Shown: in pieces, positions 1-11,585 of the stretch | Layout: each line of letters starts with the position of its first letter | Position numbering within the stretch: position 1 is the first letter of the stretch | Source of the DNA: Paralithodes platypus | Taxonomy: Eukaryota; Arthropoda; Malacostraca; Decapoda; Lithodidae | DNA: 64,000 nt | Reading direction: 5' to 3' | NCBI GenBank assembly: GCA_032716605.1 | Contig: CM064485.1 | Span: 36,631,158 to 36,695,157, forward strand | The notes under the pieces: model-generated | What the model was told of the DNA's origin: nothing | The model's database searches: none | The model's input: only the letters and a program-made list of their open reading frames with translations | Position numbers and translations under genes: made by a program

Positions 1-17
1 GGTTGAGTGTCTTTTAG

Positions 18-90
18 ACTGCCGTGGTGTAGTTGATTAAAGCGTCGACTATCGTCCTGACGGTCGGCGGTTCGAACCCCACTGAGAGAT
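18..90 (+). repeat. S2-type tRNA-like SINE head
   Basis: A tRNA-like promoter block. The A-box-like GTGGTGTAGTTGATTAAAGC is followed about 35 bp later by a B box, GGTTCGAACCC. The same head occurs three times at 51.0-51.8 kb, so this is a copy of a dispersed family and not a functional tRNA gene; I cannot fold a clean anticodon arm from it. It is followed by a (TA)n tract that runs into LINE J1-1. Confidence 0.5.
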
Positions 91-125
91 TAGAAACATA
101 TATATATATATATGTATATATATAT

Positions 126-1920
126 ATTTTGGTCTACTCTTAACTCATTTAAATCCATTCACCATTAAAATCTCCGACTGGCAATCTTGTAAGTGACCCA
201 CGAGGTAAAGCTAACCTTCTTGCGGATATTTTCTCCACCAACTCAACCTTAGATGAAATAAATCAAGATGTCCCTGTACTTAATTTTAATTCGCCTGAAA
301 TTCCCTCACTTAAGATCCACACCAGACATGTCAAAACTATTTTGCAGAATCTCTCAGTAGATAAGGCTCCTGGTCCAGATGAAATTCCTCCAATAGTACT
401 TAAGAATTGCTCCTTGGTACTCGCTCCTGTATTGGCAAAATATTTCCGTTTGTGTACTCATACCTCATGCTTCCCAGTACCCTGGAAAGAAGCAAACATC
501 CATCCAGTTCCTAAAAAAGGTGCCTCTTCAGATCCATCAAACTACGGACCAATAGCTATAACTTCCACTCTTGGTAAAGTCTTTGAAATTATATTAAATA
601 ATCACATAATTAAGCATCTTGAGAATAATAAATTAATCAGTGATAGGCAATATGGTTTAAGACGATGTCGATCAACTGCAGACATGCTTTGCCTTCTTAC
701 GCATCAAATCAACCAAGCTACAGACCAACATGGTGAAACACATACAATAGCACTGGATATATCAAAGGCATTTGATAGAGTCTGGAATCAATCCTTATTG
801 TCGAAGATGTCACACTACGGCCTTGCATCATTAGTTCCACTAATTTCTTCTTATCTTCATAACAGAAAAATATGTGTAATGGTAGATGGCCTTTATTCTC
901 AATTTCACTCAATAAATGCTGGTGTTCCCCAGGGATCAGTTTTGGCCCCAATTCTGTTCCTCATTCATATCAATGATCTCATATCTACCACTCATAATCC
1001 AATACATTCCTACGCAGATGACTCAACACTCCACAGTTCCTTCACATTTACCAATTCTTTCACCCAACCCGATCTTATAAATTCAAAAATAAACACTGCA
1101 ATTTCTCTGAACCAGGACCTTTCTAGAATTAATGGATGGGGACAAAAGAATCTAGTTTGCTTTAATGCACAGAAAACCAAGTACATTCAATTTTCTAACC
1201 GACAGAATCTCACTGACTCCCATATATTTTTTAATGACGTAAATATTCCCACTTCCCCTAGTATTGACATTCTCGGTGTAACATTAACTACTAACTTGAG
1301 CTGGACACATTATGTTAGAAGCATTGCTAAGAATGCTTCTAAAAAACTGGGACTCCTGTACAGAGTTCGAGAATTCTTCACTGACGAGCAGTTGGCCGTG
1401 ATATATAAAAGTCATGTGCGTTCTCAGATGGATTACTGTTCACCTCTGTGGGGTGGAAGTGGAGTGGTTGCATTGAGGCAGTTGGACAAAATTCAAAATA
1501 AAGCTATTAGGCTAATCAATAACCCTGCAATCACACAGGACCTTCCTACATTATCCATACGAAGAAACGTTGCATCCCTTGCATTATTCTACAGATATTT
1601 TCACATCAATTGTTCCGAGGAACTTGCTTCAATTGTGCCGCCTCTCCACATCTTTCCCCGTAGAACTAGGGCGGCTGAGAGCGCCCATGAATTTACACTT
1701 TCTCCTCCACAATGCAGAACTTCTGCTTATCAGAATTAATTTATCCCCAGAGCTACTACTCTTTGGAATTCACTTCCCTCGAATTGCTTTCCACAAACTT
1801 ACAATCTACAAATGTTTAAATCCAGTTGTTACAAACATTTTATGAATGGAGGATGCCTTTAGGCACATGGACCTTTTTGTTTTATCTGTGTTTTTCCTTC
1901 CTCCGTTCATTGTCTCTTTA

Positions 1921-1938
<18 letters not shown>
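126..1938 (+). mobile_element. LINE J1 copy 1, 5'-truncated
   Basis: A truncated non-LTR retrotransposon almost identical to the copies at 35326-37461 (minus) and 58085-60939 (plus). It begins abruptly in (TA)n inside the linker between endonuclease and reverse transcriptase. It ends with the shared 3' untranslated sequence and an A18 tail at 1921-1938, followed again by (TA)n. Relative to copy 3 it has lost about 22 bp near position 157. Simple 5' truncation plus poly(A) is the expected product of target-primed reverse transcription. Insertion into (TA)n hides any target-site duplication. Confidence 0.9.
342..1862 (+). pseudogene. J1 reverse transcriptase, premature stop
   Basis: Reverse transcriptase of a Jockey/CR1-like LINE, which would copy the element RNA into DNA at the target nick. 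The frame is open upstream of 342 and shows the RT blocks in order: DKAPGPDEIP, VPKKG, SDRQYG, ALDISKAFDRVW, GVPQGSVLAP and the catalytic SYADDST. The thumb region follows with LDKIQNKAIRLINN. The catalytic YADD is intact. A TAA at 1737-1739, where copy 3 has TCA, ends the frame 41 codons early; the original stop is TAG at 1860-1862 in the same frame. The RPIA block has changed to GPIA. The endonuclease is missing through 5' truncation. Family is certain; exact clade is inferred. Confidence 0.9.
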
Positions 1939-1954
<16 letters not shown>

Positions 1955-1995
1955 TACAGTATAGCCTATATGTATATATATATATATATATATAT
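1929..1995. repeat. (TA)n microsatellite after the J1 poly(A)
   Basis: Two (TA)n blocks separated by a short ACAGTATAGCC stretch directly follow the J1 poly(A). The same tract type flanks the element on its 5' side. Confidence 0.85.
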
Positions 1996-2421
1996 GCTCA
2001 GGCCCAATCCCCATTTTTCCAATTTTTTATTTTTAATTTCTATTTCATTCTATTTTATTTTATTTTTTTTCTTGGGGGTGGCCGACTCAAGACAGAGCAA
2101 GAACAGGGAAAACACAAAAACAACATAAAACAACGAACAAATACAGATAAAAACACAAATTCACATACATCTAGGTCACCCAGGAGAAGACCCAGAGACT
2201 AGGGTCACCAAGGTCGCTCCAGCACTCCCCCGGCCCCCGACCACCCAGAGAGGTTCCGATCTCGGCAGGCAGACATGCAGCGGAGCCAAAGCCACAAGCT
2301 CGCCCACCACACTTCCAGGCGCACCCTTCATATTAATCATCTCCCCGGGCCAGGCGCCTGATGGACTACTATCTAGTCCAACTTGTGCCCGACCTCTTCC
2401 CCCAAATGACCACGTGTTCAC

Positions 2422-5029
2422 TCAACTATTCACAAGCATTCTCAATTCACTCCTGTCCACCACCACTTCCCCTGCCTGATCTATAGTTATTCCTCTATCA
2501 TCCAAAGCTTTTCTTACACAGTCTCTCCATCTCAATGGGGGTCTTCCTGCCCTTCTATCTCCCCCTGTATCAGACTCACATATTCTCTTTGTAAGCCTTT
2601 CATCTCCCATTCGTTCAACATGACCATACCAGCTCAGCACTCTTCTGTCCACTCTGGCTGACAAATGTTCCTGCTGCCCCACTCTCCTACGTATCTCTTC
2701 ATTCCTCAATCCGTCTTTACGAGTAACTCCACATATACTCCTCAAGCAGCTCATCTCCATCACATCCAGCTTTCTTTTCTCCTTTTTCTTCAGAACCCAT
2801 GTCTCAGCCCCATACATAACTGTTGGCACAACAATTCCTTGATACAGTGTACTTTTTACTTTCATTCCGAGATTTCTCGTCTTCCACATACTTCCCATTG
2901 CTCTGAAAACCTTCCTACCTTCACACACTCTCTGTTTTCCCTCCATTTCCATACCTCCACTCCTGCTTATCGTTCCTCCTAGATATTTAAAACACTCTAC
3001 TTGTTCCAATATTTCCCCATCCAGCCTCACATCTTGATTCACCCTATGATCTCCCCTATTACACACCATTAATTTACTTCAGTTTCCTCCTTCCACAAAC
3101 CACACCAAACTCTTTGACTACCCGCTACAGTTTCTCCTCAGAATCCGCCACCAATGCTGTGTCATCAGCGAACAGCAACTGATTCAACTCCCAATCTCTA
3201 CCATTCTTTCCTACTAAACCCAATCCCCTTCCCATAGTTCTCCTTTTCACCTCCCTCACCACACCATCCATAAACATATTAAACAGCCATGGTGACATTA
3301 CACACCCCTGTCGCAAACCTACCTTTACCTCAAACCATTCACTCAACTCACCATTTCCTACTCTAACACATGCTCTGCTCCCTTCATAAAAACTCTTAAC
3401 TGCTTCTAACAAATTTCCTATCTATCTATCTATCTATTGCCTGATGCCGTGATCCCCGAAGGGGTGGCCACGAACGAACCTCCCCATGCACCTGTCCCCA
3501 GTCAGTCGACTCCCCTCCCCCCAACCAGCACCGCCTTCGTTCATGTACTTCCTCACTCCATCCTTCCACCTCTCATTCGGTCTACCTCTCCCTCTCTGTC
3601 CCTCCACCTCGCTCTCGTACACCCTCTTAGTCATTCTCTCGCTTTCCATAGGTTCCATATGGCCGAACCATCTCAAGTTGTTCCTTTTCACACTTTCCAG
3701 CACATCTACCTCCACACCACACCTCCTTCTTACTTCCTCATTAGTCTGTCTATCCCTCCATGTAACTCCGCACGCACTCCTTAAGTAATTCATTTCCACT
3801 GCTCTCACTCTTGGTCTGAGTCTCTCAACCAACGTCCATGCTTCGCTTCCGTAAGTCAGTGTCGGGATTACCACACTGTCATGCAAGGACTTCTTTACTT
3901 CCATACTGACCACCCTATTTCTTGTTACTGCTTTTAGCGTTCCTACAACCCTCTTCCCCTGTTGTTTCCTCCAATTTCATAAATCCTTAACACCTTCCAC
4001 ATTGCTTCACGATCCACACGATCATATGCCTTTTCCAAATCCATAAAAGCCCAAAATATCTCCTTTTTCTTCTCTAAATGCTTCTCGCATAACTGTCTTA
4101 CTGCAAGCATCTGATCCACGCACCCTCTTCCCCTCCTAAAACTGCACTGTTCTTCTCCTATTGCAACTTCCGTACACTTTATTTTCCTCTCTATCAACAC
4201 CCTGCCATACAGCTTTCCAACCACTGACAATAAACTAATACCTCTATAACTTGAACACTCCTGCCAATCTCCCTTTCCCTTGTACAACGGCACAATACAT
4301 GCACTCTTCCAGTCTTTTGGTACCATTGGCACAGCAAAGCACACATTGAAAAGTCTCACCAACCAATCTATTATCACATCTCCACCCTTCTTTATACACT
4401 CCACAGCAATACCATCCAAACCTTCTGCTTTTCCCTCTCTCATTTGTTACACTGCTTCTTTCACCTCATGTTCTTCAATCCTTTCATTCATTCCCTGCCA
4501 CCTGGATAACCTATCTACCTTCCACCACTGCTTCTCTTCCATCTCTTGCATTTAACAAAGATTCAAAATACTCGGCATATCTTTTCCTCACTTCAACTGG
4601 TTCCACTAGTAATTCTCCATTTGCATCTTTCACTGACTCTTCCCTCTTTTGTCCTCCTTTCCTTACTTTATTTACCTCCTTCCAGAACATCTTCTTTCGT
4701 TCTTCAAAATGTTCACTCAATCTTTGACCCCACCTTTCGTTTGCATTTTTGTTCGCTTCTCTAATTTTCCGTTTTGCCTCTCTCCTTTTCTCCTTGTACC
4801 CCTCCCATACCTCAACACTACCATCCTGTAAAACCCTCTTATAACACTGTCTCTTCTCTTCAACTGCCTTTCTCACCGTATCATTCCACCACTCGCTTCC
4901 CTTCCTGATACCTCTGCCTCCTACTTTCCTTTTACCGCACACTACCTCTGCACTTGCTTTCACTCCTTCCTTAAACTGTTGCAATTCAACCTCTAGTTCT
5001 CTCTCTTCCATCTCTCTCACTTCCATCCA

Positions 5030-5030
<1 letters not shown>
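2422..5030 (-). pseudogene. LINE B reverse transcriptase, broken
   Basis: Coding remnant on the minus strand, in four blocks. 5030-4511 is a Lys/Glu-rich linker ending in RYAEYFESLLN. 4443-3972 is the RT fingers and palm with AEGLDGI, VPLYKGKGDW, RGISLLSVVGK and FMDLEKAYDRVDR. 3412-3125 carries GLRQGCVMSPWLF and the intact catalytic FADDT. 3069-2422 is the thumb and C-terminus with FKYLGGTIS, MYGAETWVL and WYGHVERM. Breaks: a frame change near 4510, a stop near 4445, the LINE C insertion between RIYEIGG and LLEAVKSFYEG, and two stops between 3125 and 3069. It cannot make a working enzyme. Confidence 0.85.
3419..3964 (-). mobile_element. LINE C 3' fragment nested in LINE B
   Basis: A 5'-truncated copy of the 3' end of LINE C. 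It encodes the RT C-terminal region on the minus strand (about 3913-3434: TYGSEAWTL, LRSACGVTWRDRQTNEE, LRWFGHMEPM, GRGRPNERWKDG, ending HPFGDHGIRQ and a stop). The 3' end is a short (GATA)n tail, seen as TATC repeats at 3419-3436. Host LINE B sequence TTTCC at 3414-3418 and 3965-3969 flanks it, a 5-6 bp target-site duplication. Removing the insert joins the two halves of the LINE B frame without loss. Confidence 0.88.
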
Positions 5031-5113
<83 letters not shown>

Positions 5114-5133
5114 CGTTTGTGTGTGTGTGTGTG
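5031..5133. repeat. (TA)n-(GT)n compound microsatellite
   Basis: About 70 bp of pure (TA)n followed by (GT)n. It lies between the 5' end of LINE B and the 3' tail of LINE G, so it marks the boundary between two unrelated minus-strand insertions. Confidence 0.95.
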
Positions 5134-5725
5134 TAATAATATTCATGATAATAATTATAATAATAATAATGATAATAATCATAATTATTATTATTTACGG
5201 CTTTGTAACAGAAGCAGCCCGAAGGATGACAATATACAAAATGGGTACAAAGTTAAATGAAAATAAATTCAATAAAATATAAATTTGCACAGAGAAGCTA
5301 ACAAACAAATGTGCACATATATAAGTTATATTAAGAATTTAAATTCAACATGGTGATGATGGTGGAAATAGCGCTATTCTACTAGATATCAGTCAGCGGC
5401 TCTGATACGAACACTATAGTAAAAGTGGCGAACAGCAGGTAAAGTGGGAGGGGCATCGTGGGGTAGGAGGTGCCAATGAATTGACCAACTCGAGAATGTG
5501 GTTGACAGGCATGAGAGTGGATGGAGGAATGGGTTTGGAGGCAACACTGAAGTTAATTACGGTACAAAATATTGATATATTCTTGTGTAGCCTACAGGTC
5601 AATAGGGTATCCAGGTTGGCTTGGAGAAGGCTACAATATAGTCAGGAGAAGTGTTGTTGATGGAAGAAGCTATGGTGGAATCGTCGACATATTTCCAACC
5701 GAGGTGTGTGTCTTGAAGGGCGTCA

Positions 5726-5936
5726 TTAACCACTTCAGCACTATGACGCTTTTTTACCTTTGATTCTGGCTAAATTTAGACGATTTCATGCAGTTGAAGA
5801 AGGACCTATGTTTTTAAGAGGGTTTACTGAGATCGTATTTACCCATTTCATGCCTAGAGGTAGATTTTGACCTTGAACATCGTCTAATGGTAACCAGAAT
5901 ATGATGACAAATACGTAATAGTGCTAAAGGGGTTAA
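5726..5936. mobile_element. TTAA MITE T3 copy a, inside LINE G
   Basis: A 211-bp element with TTAA at both ends (5726-5729 and 5933-5936). Inverted termini are TTAACCACTTCAGCACTATG and, on the other strand, TTAACCCCTTTAGCACTATT. It lies exactly between the RT codons for LFN and DAL of LINE G, and removal restores that frame with a single TTAA. No coding capacity. TTAA targeting suggests a piggyBac-like transposase acting in trans. Confidence 0.8.
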
Positions 5937-7439
5937 AAAGAATCAGGAAACAGAGTAGATCCATTCCTGTACCCTGAGACACACCATAGGTAAGTGTCTG
6001 GGAATTGGAGGTACTACACTAGAAATGGATAGTCTGTTGGCGATTTTGGAGGAAATCGGCCGACCAGGTGGTGAGACATTCCTTGAGGCCGATTTGTTGC
6101 GCTATATTGATGATAATGGTGTGGTTTACTAGGTTGAATGCCTTGGTGAAATTGATTAAACTGCTGTTGCAGTGGACTAAATGCTTGTGGATAAAGTCGA
6201 TGGAACTGATAAGGTAATGCAATGTGGAAGATAATTTTTATATTCCCATCTTGGCGCGAACCTATATGGTTATGTATATCAGTGTATGTCCATTCTGCTA
6301 CAAAGCTCTCAGATATAAGGCTTGGGATTTAGGTAATAGTCATGGGCCGTAGTTCATTATGAGATTGAGGGTTTGATGATTTTGGAATTGGAGTGATGTA
6401 AGAGTGGATTGTTGTCAGGAAGCATTAATTATGAATGTGAGATGCAAGGAAATCTCAGGAGCATATTCTTGGTATAACCGGATTGAGAGATCGAGTGATG
6501 TTGAGGAGCATTTGAGTTTGAGATCCTGGAGATGACTGCAGACTTTATACTCTAACATGGATAGTGGGTGTAAGTGGGCTGGGTGGTGGTTGTGAGCCAG
6601 TTTAGGTAGCTGTTGATTTATAGTGGCAAAACGGTAATTGATTGTCTCGACGGCTTAACTACTGGTAAAAGGATTCACACAATGGAATGTAGATGGTCGT
6701 TTTTTATGGCCGCACAGTTCCTGAAGCTTACTAAACCATTCACTAATGGTTGTACGATTCAGGTGTTGTATTTTAATAGGACAGAAAGTCTCTTTTGCTG
6801 TTTTTATTTCTCTTCAATTTTGTTCCAAAGTTATTTGAATAAGGTGGTGGTGTTGGCTTTAACACGATGTTGCAAAATGCAATTAATTCGGCTAATGATC
6901 CAAGGGATGTCAGAATGGTGAGTTAGTATAAAAAAACATTTGGGGAAAAGGTGATGGTAGGCTAGATTCATATCATTGAGGTAATGTTCCCATTTGAGAT
7001 CAACATCTTCAACAGTTAATACCTTAGCCCATGGGTATTGAACAATCCAGTCACCGAATATTAAAGTTGCCGAGTCACTTAGAGATCTGTAGGTATCTGT
7101 GTTATTCCTAGCTTTGTCTGTTCATAAATAGTATCTAAAGTATTGCTATTAAGTGTGGGAAAGTTTACTAATTGAGTCAGCTGAAGGGTGTTTGAAGGCG
7201 AACAGCTGTCCATTTCAGTAAAAATTACCACAAATAATATGCTTAGAGAACAGGTACTGTAATTTTAAAAAGAAAGATGTGTCAATTATATGATGCAGAA
7301 GTAAAGCATGTTTATGGGATCGTGGTTAGTGATACACAACACAACAAATGATAGATCCAACATGTCTAGCGTAAGAGGGGAGAATGATTCGGGTTCAGAG
7401 TGCTTCTACTTTGTTCAGAACATTAATTCATTAATTGGT

Positions 7440-7471
7440 TGGGGTAGGGGGATGGGGTGGGGGGGGGGGGG
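7440..7471 (+). other. G-run with quadruplex potential
   Basis: Four or more G-runs (GGGG-TA-GGGGG-AT-GGGG-T-G12) within 32 bp, inside the endonuclease region of LINE G. The sequence fits a G-quadruplex pattern. No function is implied. Confidence 0.6.
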
Positions 7472-7720
7472 AAGGCGGACAAGCTTCACTGCGTCAGTGT
7501 AGGGCAACAGCAACACTTCCTTTTTCAGTACGTAGGTGGCAGACAGACCGTAATTTGGTATATCAAAGTTTCAGATATTGTTTGCAGTCTTCAGTAATGG
7601 CTACAATGCCAAGTGAGCAATTTGTTTAACACTATTGGAAGTTCATCGATTGCAATGGCTAGTGAAATAACATTAGATATACAAATCTCCCATACCACTA
7701 AGGCTTAGGAGCGTAGTGGG

Positions 7721-9200
7721 TCCATTTTTGGAGACCTTGGTTGAAATTGTGTGTCCAATAATATATGTAATGAATTGCTCTGTCCTCTGTTCTTCATACA
7801 TAATTCTACATAGTGCAGTGTATCGTTGAATCCGTGAAGCATGAAGCCTATTCCATTAAAACTATTGCAAATTACAGGCAACAATCATGTACAAAATTAA
7901 GTATTATGGAAATATGCGAACAGCGACGCGTCTATGACTTACTTAGCAAAACTACAATTACTAAACAAAACTAAAAAAAAAGATACACTGAATAATTGTC
8001 ATAGCCTATTAGAATGCTAACAATATCAAACCATTAAATATTCTTTACAAAATTATATATAAACCGAAATATTCAAACGCGAGAATGTATATTACAATCA
8101 CACTAGTACACTAATGCAAAGTGATTGTCTTATATATTTTTTATAGTAGTAATAGAAACAGCGTATTACACAAATTAGCAAGACAAATTAGACATCAATT
8201 ATTCATTTAATGTACAGGTACACATCTAAACTGGTGAGCATAGGAAAACATCACTGACACAACGATATAAAAATATACAAGTAAAATTTCAATATCGAGA
8301 TCAAATACTCTATATAAATATTGTGACAAGCGATCAAAGAGTCTGTGTGAAAAACAAGAGGGGCTTGTATAGGGGCCGCAGCTTTGTTGTGAAGATCTGA
8401 AGGTGTTGTAGAGAGAGAGAGGGATAGATGCTCTGACCACATAGATCTTACGATTCAAACAAGGTGGTCAGGACTTAATTCTATTAGGGATACCAGAACC
8501 CTATGTAAACGAAAATGGAAAACAAGGATGGAACAGAAGAAGGCTCTCTCCCAACCCTCAGATCCCTCCGGTAAGAAGTTGTTCAATTAAATAGTTGGAA
8601 ATTAATGTTCTTACAGAATTTGTAGGAAATATATAATCCATTATTGAATGTTGTAGAAAGATAGAAAAGGAAATTACAATGCGTGCATACCTTCACCTTA
8701 TTTTGTTTTCTCTCTCGCATATATTTTTCATAAGTTGAAGGTCGTGGTGATAGAGAGAGAGAGTCGACAAATACGTTATGGAACGGGATATTTAATAATT
8801 GAATGACGTGATGCGGAAGGTGGCGAAGGGAGAGAGATGGAAGGAAGGAGTGTGAAAATGATGGAAGAGATGGATGAAAGGAAAATTTAATGCTTGGAAG
8901 AACATAGGAACATGGATGAAAGTAATGACAGATTGAAAATAATTGTATTGAAATACAAAAACAAAATAACATGCATTTACTAAGGTAATAAAGATAATTT
9001 AAACGTGTAGGAAAGTGGAAGTTAAGAATATCAGAGTAAAATAGGAGGAACAAAGGATAATGGAAGGACAGAAACTCGAAATCATGAATAATGATGGTAT
9101 GAAAAAGATAACAAAAATAATTATGATTACATCTAGGTTAGAAGGAAAAAAGAAAGCCTAACTGTAAAGAGGGACATTTGAAAATCAATACACGAATACG
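7721..9200. other. No gene recognised; AT-rich, then purine-rich
   Basis: I see no conserved protein motif in any frame. The first half is AT-rich unique-looking sequence. From about 8800 the plus strand becomes A/G-rich, like the segments around the other tandem arrays at 11.6-11.9, 16.6-18.4 and 40.3-41.8 kb. Short open frames here are low in complexity. Confidence 0.6.
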
Positions 9201-9226
9201 AAAGGATATACAGTACATGAACATAA
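9201..9226. repeat. 24-bp satellite, left part (one unit)
   Basis: One unit of the satellite that resumes at 10991. The unit contains GGATATACAGTACATGAAC. It ends at TAA (9224-9226), the target duplicated by the Harbinger-like element. Confidence 0.85.
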
Positions 9227-10990
9227 AGCACCCGTCACACCTAGCCGATTTTAGGCCAAGACTGTCCGCGACCTAAGGGTCGTGGACAGTCTTTGTCTAC
9301 GTCGCCGCGCATCATGGGCCATCGCCAACTTAACAAACAGGTCGGGATTGGTCTTCACATACCCCCTCAAAAGTTCTACAAGCGAAAAATTTGAAATCAA
9401 GTCGGCGTGGAGTGAGGTCATAAAAATGGGACGGGAAGGGGACTGGAGGCTGATGGCGTGTGACGGCGCTTGGCGGTGCTTGACGGCGATTGACGACGCT
9501 TGACGGGAAACGGTAGGCGTCAGTGCGGCGGCACACGGCACCATAAATGATAAGTGGATAAGTGGATTATCGCCACGTTTGGCTTTCTCAAGGACCACAT
9601 CGTGCGGCAGAGTGGTCGTCAGAATAGCCAGGTAAATTTTGTTTTAATTAGTTTTGCATGTCTCGATTATTTAAAAGTGTTTGACACTGACCAGCCAGTG
9701 TGGACAAATTAATTATGTTTGTGGAGACTCATTGTGCATACCACAGGTTTCTGACCTGACCTGGTTGTGGTATCTGCCGTTTGTTATTCCTTTCGTGATT
9801 TCATTATTGTATTGATTTACTTATTAATTTAATATCTTTATATATATTTTGTAATTAATTTATTCATGTACTTAGGTTAATATTGCTATATTGATTTATA
9901 TAAGGTATTTAGTCATTATTTATACTTTATTTATTATATATGTATGTATTTGTTGATTGATGACTCTCTTTATTTCATTATTGTATTACTTTATTTAGTT
10001 ATTGAATATGTTATATATATATATGTATATATAACGTAAATCATTTTTTTATGCATACATTATTCATGCAGTGGATGAATGAAACAAGCCATATAATATA
10101 TATATATGTTTATAATAGTACATATCAATACTAATAATGACAATTTCAGGCTCATATAGCTGTCACCGGTTGCCAGGAACCGCAGTGTTATGGCTAGTCG
10201 TAGGCCAGGGTCGAGTGCCTTCCGGTAAAAAGTATCGTTCTTTTCAATGCGGTGCGCCACACGTCCTAGTACCTCCCGGAAGACTGCAACATCCATCCGC
10301 AGGTAGTTTCTGTAGGCTGGCCCATCCTCCTGGGCGAGTTCCTTCAGTAGCTGCTCATAAATACCAAAGGTTTTCCTACGGAGAAGCCAGTTCCGGACCC
10401 ACATGCGAGGGGTTCTATTCTCCCTCCTTCTTTTCCTCAACAGCAGCTTGCAGATGGCTATATTTGTCAGTAGGTAGTCATTTTCCAGATTTAACTGAAC
10501 CTGGAGTAAGCGTAGATGTCGTATCGGGTTCCTGGGGACTGTGGTGAACATGGCTGCGTGCAACCGTTACGGTGGCTGAAGGTATACTGATGAGGCCCGC
10601 CCTTTGGTGTACCTTTTATATACCACACCATGAGTTCGGTCGCCGTCGTTCGGGGTCATGCGGGCCGGGGTCACCGTCCATACTGAAGGGGTCACCGCTC
10701 ATCGGCACAGTAATGAATATTGATGCCGCCCTAACTCCTGTCGACGCCGTTCGTCGGGTCGTTGTCGACGCACTACGCCGCAGTTCGGCACTCCAGCGGC
10801 GACCTAAAACTCACATTCAGTCCGGCATGGGCGCCGGTCTACCCCGTCAGGTCGCCGTCAGGCGGCGTGGCCATCCATACTGCGTCCCGTCCAAAACTCA
10901 CCCCCCCATATCCTTAAGCTCTCCGCCGAAGGTCGGCACTCCTAACCACGACTCAAGGTCGTGGTCAGTCGTGGCTCAAATCGGCCTGCT
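9227..10990 (-). mobile_element. PIF/Harbinger-like DNA transposon, defective
   Basis: A 1764-bp element flanked by direct TAA duplications (9224-9226 and 10991-10993), the 3-bp target typical of PIF/Harbinger. Imperfect terminal inverted repeats start with AGCA: the left end has GCCGATTTTAGGCCAAGACT and the right end, on the other strand, GCCGATTTGAGCC-ACGACT, continuing with CGACCT(n)GTCGTGG. It is inserted cleanly in a 24-bp satellite unit. A truncated transposase lies on the minus strand. The 9250-9620 section is GC-richer and may be a remnant of a second gene, but I cannot identify it. Confidence 0.82.
10137..10563 (-). pseudogene. Harbinger transposase N-terminal fragment (HARBI1-like)
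   Basis: Minus-strand frame starting with ATG at 10563. Residues about 50-137 match the N-terminal part of HARBI1-type transposases: WVRNWLLRR (55-63), FGIYEQLLKELAQED, YRNYLRMD (84-91), FREVLGRVAHRIEK and LRLAITLRFLATGDSYMSL (121-139). The DDE nuclease domain that should follow is absent; after residue 140 the sequence becomes non-coding AT-rich DNA. The fragment cannot cut DNA. The Myb/MADF-type partner protein of these elements was not found. Confidence 0.8.
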
Positions 10991-11585
10991 TAAAGGATAT
11001 ACAGTACATGAACATAAAGGATATTATACAGTACATGAACATAAAGGATATGCAGTACATGAACATAAAGGATATACAGTACATGAACATAAAGGATATA
11101 CAGTACATGAACATAAAGGATATACAGTACATGAACATAAAGGATATACAGTACATGAACATAAAGGATATACAGTACATGAACATAAAGGATATACAGT
11201 ACATGAACATAAACGATATACAGTACATGAACATAAACGATATACAGTACAGTACATGAAAATAAAGGATATATAGTACATGAACATAAAGGATATACAG
11301 TACATGAACATAAAGGATATACAGTACATGAACATAAACGATATACAGTACAGTACATGAACATAAAGGATATATAGTACATGAACATAAAGGATATACA
11401 GTACATGAACATAAAGGATATATAGTACATGAACATAAAGGATATACAGTACAGGAACATAAAGGATATACAGTACATGAACATAAACGATATACAGTAC
11501 ATGAACATAAAGGATATACAGCACATGAACATAAAGGATATACAGTACATGAACATAAACGATATACAGTACATGAACATAAACA
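10991..11585. repeat. 24-bp satellite array, about 25 units
   Basis: Tandem units of 24 bp containing GGATATACAGTACATGAAC plus ATAAA. A few units have an extra CAGTA or the variants AAACGATA, TATAGT or CAGCAC. Because 24 is divisible by three, all frames stay open (for example MNIKDIQY repeats), which creates long but meaningless open frames on both strands. Confidence 0.97.

Larger units (their letters stand above)
2040..5031 (-). mobile_element. LINE B copy 1, interrupted by LINE C
   Basis: A minus-strand non-LTR element reading from about 5031 (next to a (TA)n tract) to a T-rich end near 2040-2075, which is its A-rich 3' tail. Its 3' untranslated region (2080-2421) recurs on the plus strand at 62440-62690, which identifies the 3' end independently. 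A 546-bp piece of LINE C (3419-3964) is inserted in the RT coding region. The endonuclease end is missing. The C-terminal region with a Tyr-Gly-x-Glu-x-Trp motif and a zinc-knuckle-like tail is typical of the RTE-like endonuclease-RT group; that clade assignment is inference. Confidence 0.85.
5414..7640 (-). pseudogene. LINE G endonuclease-reverse transcriptase remnant
   Basis: Pieces seen when reading the minus strand: endonuclease ITEDC near 7610, VVYHxPRS near 7330 and HIICGNFY near 7230; a linker around 6970-6800 (HSDIPWIISRINC); RT with YQEYAPEISLHL near 6460, ITPIPKSS near 6390, SLINFTKAFNLVNHTI near 6140, GVSQGTGMDLLCFLILFN near 5960 and the catalytic KYVDDST near 5690; C-terminal scrap MPVNHILELVNS near 5500. 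The YVDD catalytic box survives although the gene is riddled with stops. L2/CR1-type assignment rests on the FTKAF, YVDD and tail features. Confidence 0.7.
5134..7720 (-). mobile_element. LINE G (L2/CR1-like), near full length, decayed
   Basis: An old minus-strand non-LTR element. Its 3' end is a (TTA)n-type tail (5134-5200 as ATT/ATA repeats) preceded by an AT-rich untranslated region. This kind of tail is characteristic of L2/CR1-type LINEs. Reading from 7720 downward, the endonuclease, the linker and the RT are all recognisable through many frameshifts and stops. A TTAA-bounded element (5726-5936) interrupts the RT. The element is much more decayed than J1, so it is older. Confidence 0.7.

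Noticed and set aside
18..90. Functional tRNA gene at the window start
   Set aside because: A and B boxes are present, but I cannot form a proper anticodon arm, and the head recurs as a dispersed repeat (S2).
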